Source: Pseudomonas psychrophila
GTDB taxonomy: Bacteria > Pseudomonadota > Gammaproteobacteria > Pseudomonadales > Pseudomonadaceae
Reading direction: 5' to 3'
Assembly: GCF_001043005.1 (NCBI RefSeq)
Contig: NZ_JYKZ01000001.1
Location: forward strand, 682,001-746,000
DNA length: 64,000 nt
The notes beneath the pieces were generated by a model, which was not told the origin of the DNA, made no database searches, and saw only the letters and a program-made list of their open reading frames with translations. The position numbers were made by a program, and so were the translations under genes. Shown here piece after piece: positions 57,071 to 64,000 of this stretch (the first letter of the stretch is position 1; each line of letters begins with the position of its first letter).

Positions 57071-58231
57071 TCAGTTCTTGGTTTGATCGTTGGCGGCAAC
57101 TTTCTTGTCAGCAGCAGCTTTGGCTTTAGCCACGACGGGCTTCTTTGCAGGCGCAGGCTTTGCTGCTTTTTTGGCCGGGGCTGCCTTTTTGGCGACAACG
57201 CCTTTTTTGGCCGGGGCCGCTGCATTCTTCTTAGCGACAGAAGGTGGAACTGCAGGCTGCACAGCCACCAGTTCAGCTGGCGACAACGCCGGCTGGCTGT
57301 ACTTGCTGACCAACGCAACCATGGTGGCTTGCGGAGTCATCAGGATTTCTACCCGACGGTTCAACGCACGACCTTCGTTGCTGTCGTTGGCTGCGCGAGG
57401 CATCACAGAACCCATGCCACGCAAGGTGAGGCGGTTACCTTGCAAACCGCTCATGCGGAAGATCGCGGCTACCGACTTGGCGCGATCCAGGCTCAGGCGA
57501 GTATTGGCAGCCATGGCGCCTGTAGAGTCGGCATGACCCAGCACCAGCACGGCAGTTTTTGGATCGCCTTCAACGACTTTGGCCACGCGGGTGAACGGAC
57601 CAAGCATCGACGGCATCAGCAAGTCAGGACGGGTTGCCTTGAACGAACTGTCAGCCGAAGCCACGATGATCAGCAGGTTTTCGCGACGTTCCAGTTTCAG
57701 GTTGGTGTCCTTGATTGCCACACGCAGGCGCGGTTCGTACTCATCCAGCCAGGCTTGAGTGATTTTCGGGTCTGGCATCGGAATCACGCCAACTGGAGAA
57801 GTTTTAGAGGCTTTGTCATCGCCACCAAAAGGCCACCACCAATTCTTGGTAGAGGTTGCCGCGCCAGCGGGAGCAACTACGGCGGCAACTTTTTCTTTTT
57901 CTACCGGGGCATCTTTCTTGGCTGAGTCAGAACCGAATGGCCACCAGCTGGAGCCACTTTCTTTGGCAACTACCGGGGCTGGAGCTGGGGTTTTGGCAGC
58001 CGGTGCCGGGGCTTTGGCATCTGACGCTGCAGTCTTGGCCACGGGCGGCGTTACTTTGGCATCTACCGGTTTGGCCGCGGCACTGGCGTTTTTATCAGCA
58101 GGAGTCGACGCCTGATCGGACGAGCCCAACTGCCACCATTTGTGGCCGCCTTCAGCGTCATTCTGTGGAGTTTGTGCGCAACCAGTAATGGCCAGGCAGA
58201 GAGCCAAAGCGAGGGTCTTATTAGATGACAT
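57071..58231 (-). CDS. OmpA-like lipoprotein with WWPFG repeats and a lysine/alanine tail
   Basis: A 386-residue envelope protein. The signal peptide has a lipobox AITGCAQ. A low-complexity Ala/Pro/Lys linker follows, broken by three tryptophan motifs: [17 protein letters not shown] and NWWWPFGGD. The OmpA C-terminal domain (about 210-320) has [29 protein letters not shown] and [10 protein letters not shown], the peptidoglycan-binding set. The end (about 345-386) is histone-H1-like, with repeated AKK and PAKK units. Start ATG at 58231 is chosen over one five codons upstream. It should tie the outer membrane to the wall; the tail's role is unknown. Confidence 0.8.
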   Translation of the reverse strand: MSSNKTLALALCLAITGCAQTPQNDAEGGHKWWQLGSSDQASTPADKNASAAAKPVDAKVTPPVAKTAASDAKAPAPAAKTPAPAPVVAKESGSSWWPFGSDSAKKDAPVEKEKVAAVVAPAGAATSTKNWWWPFGGDDKASKTSPVGVIPMPDPKITQAWLDEYEPRLRVAIKDTNLKLERRENLLIIVASADSSFKATRPDLLMPSMLGPFTRVAKVVEGDPKTAVLVLGHADSTGAMAANTRLSLDRAKSVAAIFRMSGLQGNRLTLRGMGSVMPRAANDSNEGRALNRRVEILMTPQATMVALVSKYSQPALSPAELVAVQPAVPPSVAKKNAAAPAKKGVVAKKAAPAKKAAKPAPAKKPVVAKAKAAADKKVAANDQTKN

Positions 58232-58339
58232 TGAATATCCACACAATGAATTAAGAATAAAGAGGCACTAAGCCTACATAAAAAAACGTTGCACACATAA
58301 AAGCTACAGGGTTCCGACCTACGGCTTACAAATACCCTG

Positions 58340-59485
58340 TTAGATACACGTTGCCAGGACTTTGACCAACTTTTGAGCCCTTGGGTCCATCAATACATAC
58401 GGCCCCAGTGTGTTAGTCACAAAACCAAAGGCCACTTCACACTCTGGGTCGGCAAAGCCAATCGACCCGCCAGCACCTGGATGGCCAAAGGCTTTGGGGC
58501 CTAAACCGTAGGTCGCGTTAGGCACGGTCGGCTGATCCAGCATACAACCCAGCCCGAGGCGGGTCTGCGTGCGCAAGGTTTTATCCTCACCCAGACTGTG
58601 CTCGCAGGTCAGCTGCTCAAACATTTCGGCTTCAAGCAGGCTGCCATCGAGCAAACCGCTGTAGAACCCCGCCAGGCTACGGGCATTACCGTGCCCATTG
58701 GCCGCTGGTTGTTCCATCCGACGCCATTCTGGCTTGTTGGTGCTGGTCATGATCGACGGCGGATTGGTGAATGCACGCGTGCTCATGGAGGTGGGCTCGT
58801 TCATCATCGCCTTCAACAGACGCTGCGCTGCCGCATCCCCCATTGCGCCCTTGCTGCGAGCGATATGGGCCACCCGGTAAAACTCTTCATCGGCCAGCCC
58901 GACATGAAAGTCCAGCCCAAGCGGCCTGGCCGTACGCGCCATGATGGACTGGCCCGCACTGCGACCGTCGGCGCGGCGAATCAATTCGCCAACCAGCCAG
59001 CCGTAGGTGATCGCCGCATAGCCATGGCCTTCGCCTGGCGTCCACCAGGGTGCTTCAGCGGCCAGCGCATCGACCATGGTTTGCCATTCGTACAAGGCGG
59101 TTGGCGGCATCAACTCACGCAACGCCGGCAAACCGGCACGATGGCTCAGCAACTGGCGCAACGTGATGGACTCTTTGCCCGCTGCTGCAAACTCAGGCCA
59201 GTAACGGGCAACAGGAACATCGAGTTCCAACTTGCCCTCTTCCACCAGTTGCAGGGCGGTGACCGCCGTAAAGGTTTTGGTGCAAGAAAACAGGTTAGCA
59301 ATGGTGTCTGTGTGCCACGGTTGCTCTGCGTCCTTGTCAGCCGTACCGGCCCACACGTCGAGTACCGTTTCGCCACCAATCTGGATGCACAGTGCCGCAC
59401 CGCGCTCTTGCGGATCATTGAAAAGATCAGCAAACGCCTCGCGTACTGCTTCGAACTTAAGGTCGTGAAAACCCTGAATCTGCAC
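58340..59485 (-). CDS. EstB-type serine hydrolase (beta-lactamase/family VIII esterase)
   Basis: A 381-residue enzyme of the class C beta-lactamase fold. The nucleophile motif SxxK is SCTK in ANLFSCTKTFTAV, and a YxN-like tyrosine lies in HGYAAITYGWLVGELIRR. C-terminal GHPGAGGSIGFADPE replaces the KTG box. No signal peptide is present, so it is cytoplasmic and more likely an esterase (EstB family) than an antibiotic-cleaving enzyme. Start is the GTG at 59485, with AGGAGG 5 bases upstream; the frame stays open to 59578 and an ATG at 59506 lacks that site. Confidence 0.83.
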   Translation of the reverse strand: MQIQGFHDLKFEAVREAFADLFNDPQERGAALCIQIGGETVLDVWAGTADKDAEQPWHTDTIANLFSCTKTFTAVTALQLVEEGKLELDVPVARYWPEFAAAGKESITLRQLLSHRAGLPALRELMPPTALYEWQTMVDALAAEAPWWTPGEGHGYAAITYGWLVGELIRRADGRSAGQSIMARTARPLGLDFHVGLADEEFYRVAHIARSKGAMGDAAAQRLLKAMMNEPTSMSTRAFTNPPSIMTSTNKPEWRRMEQPAANGHGNARSLAGFYSGLLDGSLLEAEMFEQLTCEHSLGEDKTLRTQTRLGLGCMLDQPTVPNATYGLGPKAFGHPGAGGSIGFADPECEVAFGFVTNTLGPYVLMDPRAQKLVKVLATCI

Positions 59486-59669
59486 CCGTACCTCCTGGAT
59501 CAGCATGGCTCTACAAGGCGTGCATTGTTCCAGCACCAGTAAGATTTTGAAACAGAGCAAGGCGCTCTGAGCGCACAATTTTTGTGCGCTGATGAGGCGG
59601 TGCGCAAAGTATCAGTACTGGAGTCGTTTTTTTGTGAAAACAGAGCCACATACATTTGCCTGAAACCTG

Positions 59670-59695
59670 CGAGAGCTGGCAAGCCAGCTCCCCAC
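59670..59695. repeat. Short REP-like hairpin
   Basis: GAGCTGGC and GCCAGCTC pair around AA, giving GGGGAGCTGGCTTGCCAGC on the minus strand. This resembles a second Pseudomonas REP type. It lies just after the agarase-like gene and may serve as its 3' hairpin. Confidence 0.5.
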
Positions 59696-59719
59696 GCAAA
59701 CATGCAATCAGGTTGAAAA

Positions 59720-62071
59720 TCAGTGGCCTTTACCCGAGTGACCGCCCGCATGACCTGCGCCCGAGTGCCCGCCGCTGCCGTCATCACTTGCATGCACAGG
59801 CGCTTTGGCTGCTTTTTCTTCTTCAGCCCGGGCTTTGGCGGCCTCTTGACCCAACTGGTCGAGGGCCTGCAGGTTTGACTTGCGTACGCTGTCGACAAAA
59901 CCGGTAAACGGCAAGTCAGTGATGCCAATCATGCCGAAGTGGCCGTTTTCACCATCCAGCAGGCGACCGGTTACAGGCTGGTCCAGGTACTGGAACCAAT
60001 GCACCCCGACAATCGAGGGCTCCGCCACGGCCTGCTTGAGGAATTTGCTGTAAGCCGGGCCACGGGCTTCCTCGTTGGCCACTTCGGTTACACCGCCCCA
60101 GAACGGGCCACGGTCACGGGAGCCAAAGTTGAACTCGGTAATCATCACCGGCTTGTCCAGTTCCCGCAGTTTGGCAAAGTCGTAGCCGTCCTGCGGTTGC
60201 AGAGTGTAGAGGTTGAAACTCAACACATCGCAGTACTTGGCGCAGGAGGCCACGGCCTCAGGCGTACTGACAGCGAAGCGCCCGCCCAGCAACAAGTGAT
60301 TGGGGGCATGCCATTTAAGCGAGTCCGCAATAGTCTTGAAGTAGGTGTCGGCGAAGACCTTCTGGAAGTACTGGTAATCAGCTTCGATTTCCGGGTGCTC
60401 GGCGTTGGGCAAAGGCGCCTCGAAGCCCGGGTCTTCCATTAATTCCCACGCCGGAATGTCGATACCCCAGGCCTTGGACAGGCCCTGCTGATTGCGGTAT
60501 TTGTCCCGCAACTGCTTGAGGAATGCGCGTTTGGCCGGTACGTCGGTGGTCATGCGCAGCGTGCCGAGGGCCAATGCATAACGGGATTTCGGATCATCAC
60601 CCGGGCCTGCCCACGCCAGTTCGTTGTCGGCGAAGTAGCCGATCAACCACGGGTCGTCACGGTGGTCACGGGCAGCAATGGCCACGGCGCGCTCGGTGGC
60701 CATGGCAAAACGCGGGTCAAACGGGTCGGGCATGCCGCCCCACCAGTCGGTCCCAGTGCTGATACTGGTGTAGTCGCCGACAATCGACAGCGGCAAGGTG
60801 TAAGGCACGCGATCGTTGAGGCCCAGCTCGGGGTCACTCCAGTTGCCGATGGTGTTGAAGCCCCAGGCTTGGAGTCGATCAAGAGTATGGGTTTGCCAGC
60901 GCTTGGCATCGAAGGTTTGCGGCGCACACGGGATGACAGGATCGCTGCCCGGTTCTGTTTTTTCCACTGCGCACGGCTGGGCGTAGAGGCGCTGCAGGTT
61001 GGCGCCATAGAAGTTGTACCAGCGGCCAGCATTGAAACCCCGGCCCTGCGTAGACGCATTGCCGCTGTTGTTGTCCGCAACACCGTAATAGTTGGCCAGG
61101 GGAGCACCGTCCTTGGGCAAGTCGGTGAACATCCACTCGCGACCTGCGACGTAGGTCTGGCTGTCGTTGGCGGTCACGGCGTTGAGGCCAAGGGAATAAA
61201 ACGGGTGACCTTCAGGAGTGATCAGGTTCCAGCGGCCATTGCGTTTCTCGGTACGGAAAAAACCGGTCGCCTCAAACCCTGTGCCCTTGAGCCAACCGCC
61301 ATATTTGTCCTGGTCAGTACGACCGGCTAGCCAGCCCTTGAGTTGTTGCTGTTCCTTGGCCGCTGCCGCCTTGAGCTGCTCGTCGTTAGTGACTCGTTCC
61401 GGCCATTTGGCGCGGGTCGACTGGCCGTAGCCATCGACAATCGAACCATAGACGGCCTTGATCACGCCCTCGCCGTCCTGCACCCCGAAGCGCTCCAGCA
61501 GAATGCTCTGCGCTGCGGTCGGTTGCGGAATCGACAGGCTCACCGAGACCACTTGGCTCAAATCGATTTCACCCTGACTGCCGGCCAGCAGGATTCGCTG
61601 GCCATCGACTGTCATCGGCATCGGCGGACCGGCTCGCATGCCCTGGCTGCGGGGCGAGTTGGCTTTTAACGGCAACAACAGGGTCTGCGCAGGACCTGCT
61701 GGCAGATCAATACGGCTGGTCAGGGTTTGGCCATTATTGCTTTGAACGGTCACGTCCAGAGTCAGCGCCCAATTCATTGCGTTCTGGATGCGCAGGGTCA
61801 TCATCCCCGACTGCGACCAGTCCCAAACCCCGGTTTGCGGTGTTAAACGCAGGCTTGGCGCTGCGCCAGGGTTAAAGACCACACGGCGCAGCACTTCGCC
61901 TTCAGCCGTTTGCTCCGCATTGTATTGCGGCAAGCTCGCATCCGTGGTCGCCACCTGCACCACATCGGCCGGGCGAACGAAATTGAACAAGGTTTGTTGA
62001 CCAGCAGGCGCCGCCAACAGCGGGGTCGTGACCAGCAACGCAAAAACAGCAGACAGCGAACGGCGAATCAT
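59720..62071 (-). CDS. Exported agarase-like glycoside hydrolase with a Gly/His-rich tail
   Basis: A 783-residue secreted or periplasmic protein with signal peptide SLSAVFALLVTTPLLAAPAG. A beta-sandwich-like N-terminal domain (about 60-220) precedes the catalytic barrel, which opens with NGRWNLITPEGHPFYSLGLNAVT, the pattern of GH50-type beta-agarases. Candidate acid/base and nucleophile regions are DNELAWAGPGDDP and VMITEFNFGSRDRGPFWGG. The last 25 residues, ending DGSGGHSGAGHAGGHSGKGH, are Gly/His repeats that could bind metal. Natural substrate is unknown; agar is unlikely in this organism's life. Confidence 0.75.
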   Translation of the reverse strand: MIRRSLSAVFALLVTTPLLAAPAGQQTLFNFVRPADVVQVATTDASLPQYNAEQTAEGEVLRRVVFNPGAAPSLRLTPQTGVWDWSQSGMMTLRIQNAMNWALTLDVTVQSNNGQTLTSRIDLPAGPAQTLLLPLKANSPRSQGMRAGPPMPMTVDGQRILLAGSQGEIDLSQVVSVSLSIPQPTAAQSILLERFGVQDGEGVIKAVYGSIVDGYGQSTRAKWPERVTNDEQLKAAAAKEQQQLKGWLAGRTDQDKYGGWLKGTGFEATGFFRTEKRNGRWNLITPEGHPFYSLGLNAVTANDSQTYVAGREWMFTDLPKDGAPLANYYGVADNNSGNASTQGRGFNAGRWYNFYGANLQRLYAQPCAVEKTEPGSDPVIPCAPQTFDAKRWQTHTLDRLQAWGFNTIGNWSDPELGLNDRVPYTLPLSIVGDYTSISTGTDWWGGMPDPFDPRFAMATERAVAIAARDHRDDPWLIGYFADNELAWAGPGDDPKSRYALALGTLRMTTDVPAKRAFLKQLRDKYRNQQGLSKAWGIDIPAWELMEDPGFEAPLPNAEHPEIEADYQYFQKVFADTYFKTIADSLKWHAPNHLLLGGRFAVSTPEAVASCAKYCDVLSFNLYTLQPQDGYDFAKLRELDKPVMITEFNFGSRDRGPFWGGVTEVANEEARGPAYSKFLKQAVAEPSIVGVHWFQYLDQPVTGRLLDGENGHFGMIGITDLPFTGFVDSVRKSNLQALDQLGQEAAKARAEEEKAAKAPVHASDDGSGGHSGAGHAGGHSGKGH

Positions 62072-62166
62072 ATGGATCTGGTTCTCCCAAACGGCCGAAA
62101 ACGGACCTGTGAGGTGGTGAAAGTCAAAGCATAGACAGCAAAGTCGGCGATAACGCCGACTCGCGC

Positions 62167-64000
62167 TTAAGAAATTTCGCGCCTGAAAGGCGGCAATGCA
62201 TTAAGAATCGCTTTGCCGTAGCGCTGGGTAACCAGGCGCCGATCCAGCAACGTGATGGTGCCGCGATCCTGTTCGGTACGCAGCAGCCGCCCGCAAGCCT
62301 GCACCAGCTTGAGCGAAGCGTCGGGAACGGAGATCTCCATGAAGGGATTACCGCCCCGGGCTTCGATCCACTCCGCCAGCGCAGCCTCGACCGGATCATC
62401 GGGCACCGAGAACGGGATTTTGGCGATCACTACGTGTTCACAGTAAGCGCCAGGCAAGTCGACACCTTCGGCAAAACTGGCCAGGCCGAACAGCACGCTG
62501 GAGTCTCCGCCATCAACCCGGGCCTTGTGTTTATTGAGGGTTTCCTGCTTGGACAGGTTGCCCTGGATAAACACTTGCTTGCGCCAATCGCGCTCCAGAC
62601 CGTCGAACACGTCCTGCATTTGCTTGCGCGATGAAAACAGCACCAAGGTGCCCCGCGAGCCTTCGACCAGTGCAGGCAACTCACGAATGATCGCCGCCGT
62701 GTGGGCCGTAGCGTCGCGCGGATCAGCCTTGAGGTCCGGCACCCGCAACACGCCCGCATCAGCGTGATGGAAAGGGCTTGGCACCACTGCCGTGACGGCT
62801 GTTTTCGGCAGACCTGCACGCATGCGGAAACGATCGAACGTACCCAGCGCAGTCAGGGTGGCCGAGGTCACAAGCACGCCATACGCCACGTTCCACAGGT
62901 TGCGGCGCAACATCTCGGCAGCAAGGATAGGGCTTGCGTTGACCTCGATATCAAACAGCGAACCGCTTTCAGCCAGGGTCAGCCAGCGCGCCATTGGCGG
63001 GTTGTCCTCAGGGTCTTCTACGGTAAATGCAGTCCACAGTTCCCAGTTGCCTTGAGCACGGGACAGCAAACTGCCAAACAGCGGGTACCACTCTTCAGCC
63101 TGGTTGCTGGTGATGCCGATATTGACCTCACCGTCCATGCCGTCCTTGAGAATTTCGGTCAGGCGGGTGAACAGGTCCGTCAGACGCGAGAAGCCTTTTT
63201 TCAGTTCGATACCCATTTCACGCATGTGATCGGGGATCAGGCCGCCGATGAAGCGATGGCGCGGTCGCTCACGACCTTCTGGCTCATCACCGACTTTAAA
63301 GTCTGCAATTTGCTCACACGCTGCGAACATGAACTGTTGCTGGGCCTTGATCTCTTTGGCCAATTCCGGCACTTGTTCCAGCAGACGCCCCAAGTCGCCC
63401 GGCAACGGGTGCTGGGCAAGCAGTTTGGTCAAGTTTTTGGAGGTTTGCTCCAGCCAGTCCGCCGTCGAACGCAAACGGGTGTAATGGGCGAAATGGCCGA
63501 TAGCCTTGTCTGGCAGGTGATGGCCTTCATCGAACACGTAGACCGTGTCACGCGGGTCCGGCAATACCGCTCCGCCACCCAGCGCGAGGTCTGCCAGCAC
63601 CATGTCGTGGTTAGTGACAATGACGTCTACCTTACTCATGCCTTCGCGGGCCTTGTAAAAGGCGCACTGGCCGAAGTTGGGGCAATGACGGTTGGTGCAC
63701 TGGCTGTGATCGGTCGTCAGGCGCGCCCAATCCTGGTCTTCAAGTGCCTGGGGCCAACTGTCGCGATCGCCGTCCCATTTATTGCCGGCCAATTTTTCGA
63801 TCATGCTGGTGAACAGCTTCTGGCTGGCCTCATCGACTTCGATCTTGAAGCCTTCTTCCTCAAACAGCTGCGCCGTCGCGGTTTGCGCGTGGCCCTCTTG
63901 CAGCAGCATGTCGAGTTTGGACAGACACATATAGCGCCCACGCCCCTTGGCCAGCGCGAAGGTGAAGTTCAGGCCGCTGTTGCGCATCAGGTCCGGAAGG
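62167..64000 (-). CDS. dinG: ATP-dependent DNA helicase DinG (5' end beyond window)
   Basis: The C-terminal 610 or so residues of an XPD-like iron-sulfur helicase; the start is past the right edge. Cluster cysteines appear in GRGRYMCLSKLDML, then CTNRHCPNFGQCAFYKAREG. Walker B is DEGH (VYVFDEGHHLPD). Motif V/VI blocks are LFGLASFAEGVDLPGAYCEHVVI and QACGRLLRTEQDRGTITLLDRR. DinG unwinds DNA 5'-3', resolving D-loops, R-loops and replication-transcription conflicts, and is often SOS-induced. Walker A lies outside the window. A YoaA relative is the alternative. Confidence 0.9.
   Translation of the reverse strand, partial: LPDLMRNSGLNFTFALAKGRGRYMCLSKLDMLLQEGHAQTATAQLFEEEGFKIEVDEASQKLFTSMIEKLAGNKWDGDRDSWPQALEDQDWARLTTDHSQCTNRHCPNFGQCAFYKAREGMSKVDVIVTNHDMVLADLALGGGAVLPDPRDTVYVFDEGHHLPDKAIGHFAHYTRLRSTADWLEQTSKNLTKLLAQHPLPGDLGRLLEQVPELAKEIKAQQQFMFAACEQIADFKVGDEPEGRERPRHRFIGGLIPDHMREMGIELKKGFSRLTDLFTRLTEILKDGMDGEVNIGITSNQAEEWYPLFGSLLSRAQGNWELWTAFTVEDPEDNPPMARWLTLAESGSLFDIEVNASPILAAEMLRRNLWNVAYGVLVTSATLTALGTFDRFRMRAGLPKTAVTAVVPSPFHHADAGVLRVPDLKADPRDATAHTAAIIRELPALVEGSRGTLVLFSSRKQMQDVFDGLERDWRKQVFIQGNLSKQETLNKHKARVDGGDSSVLFGLASFAEGVDLPGAYCEHVVIAKIPFSVPDDPVEAALAEWIEARGGNPFMEISVPDASLKLVQACGRLLRTEQDRGTITLLDRRLVTQRYGKAILNALPPFRREIS

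Noticed and set aside
1..64000. CRISPR arrays, tRNA or rRNA genes, insertion sequences
   Set aside because: No regularly spaced repeats, no tRNA-like cloverleaf with CCA end, and no transposase frame were seen.

Overview
The window is an ordinary stretch of Pseudomonas chromosome. The recX-recA-pncC-mutS-fdxA order, the TtgABC/TtgR efflux locus, the pca cluster, braCDEFG and rapA next to an nbdA-like gene all fit the genus. A tailocin-type repressor and holin between mutS and pncC, and many REP/REPIN repeats, suggest the P. fluorescens lineage (fluorescens/fragi-like). Species is not determinable by eye. I saw no tRNA, rRNA, CRISPR array, insertion sequence or intact prophage.

Layout. 1-6.8 kb: end of a LysR gene, dgkA, erdR, a DTW-domain tRNA-modification gene, a PA3611-like secreted protein, a LOG-family protein, then recX, recA (with a LexA box) and pncC. 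6.8-8.2 kb: a phage-type holin and a LexA-like repressor, all that remains of a tailocin locus. 8.4-13 kb: mutS, fdxA and a 3-oxoacid CoA-transferase pair. 13.4-20.1 kb: TetR repressor divergent from a three-gene RND efflux operon, with a TtgR-type operator between them. 20.2-29.8 kb: beta-ketoadipate pathway, read right to left as pcaR, pcaK, pcaI, pcaJ, pcaF, pcaT, pcaB, pcaD, pcaC, with PcaR-like boxes before pcaR, pcaK and pcaI. 30.4-39.4 kb: small proteins, a Pit phosphate transporter, rapA, and a c-di-GMP GGDEF-EAL protein with an eroded MHYT sensor. 39.7-44.7 kb: the bra (liv) branched-chain amino acid ABC transporter. 44.8-45.7 kb: about 1 kb of repeats. 45.8-48.2 kb: a four-gene operon of bufferin type (DUF2282 cysteine peptide, DUF692/MNIO enzyme, DUF2063 partner, DoxX protein), probably making a copper-binding modified peptide. 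48.2-64 kb: LysR and a divergent SDR-like gene, a lipoprotein, an FAD oxidoreductase, a cysteine-synthase-like enzyme, nhaA, a PAP2-like protein, a glycine-zipper lipoprotein, pdxH, an OmpA-like lipoprotein, an EstB-type hydrolase, an agarase-like exported glycosidase, and a DinG-type helicase cut by the window end.

How the parts work together. The pca genes turn 3-carboxymuconate into succinyl-CoA plus acetyl-CoA; the protocatechuate dioxygenase genes are not here. TtgR would hold the efflux pump off until a drug or aromatic compound binds it. The best candidates for less-described biology are the bufferin operon, the stripped tailocin locus, the NbdA-like protein that lost its MHYT residues, the agarase-like enzyme with a Gly/His tail, the constant 19-bp spacing of PcaR-like boxes, and the families of large inverted repeats.
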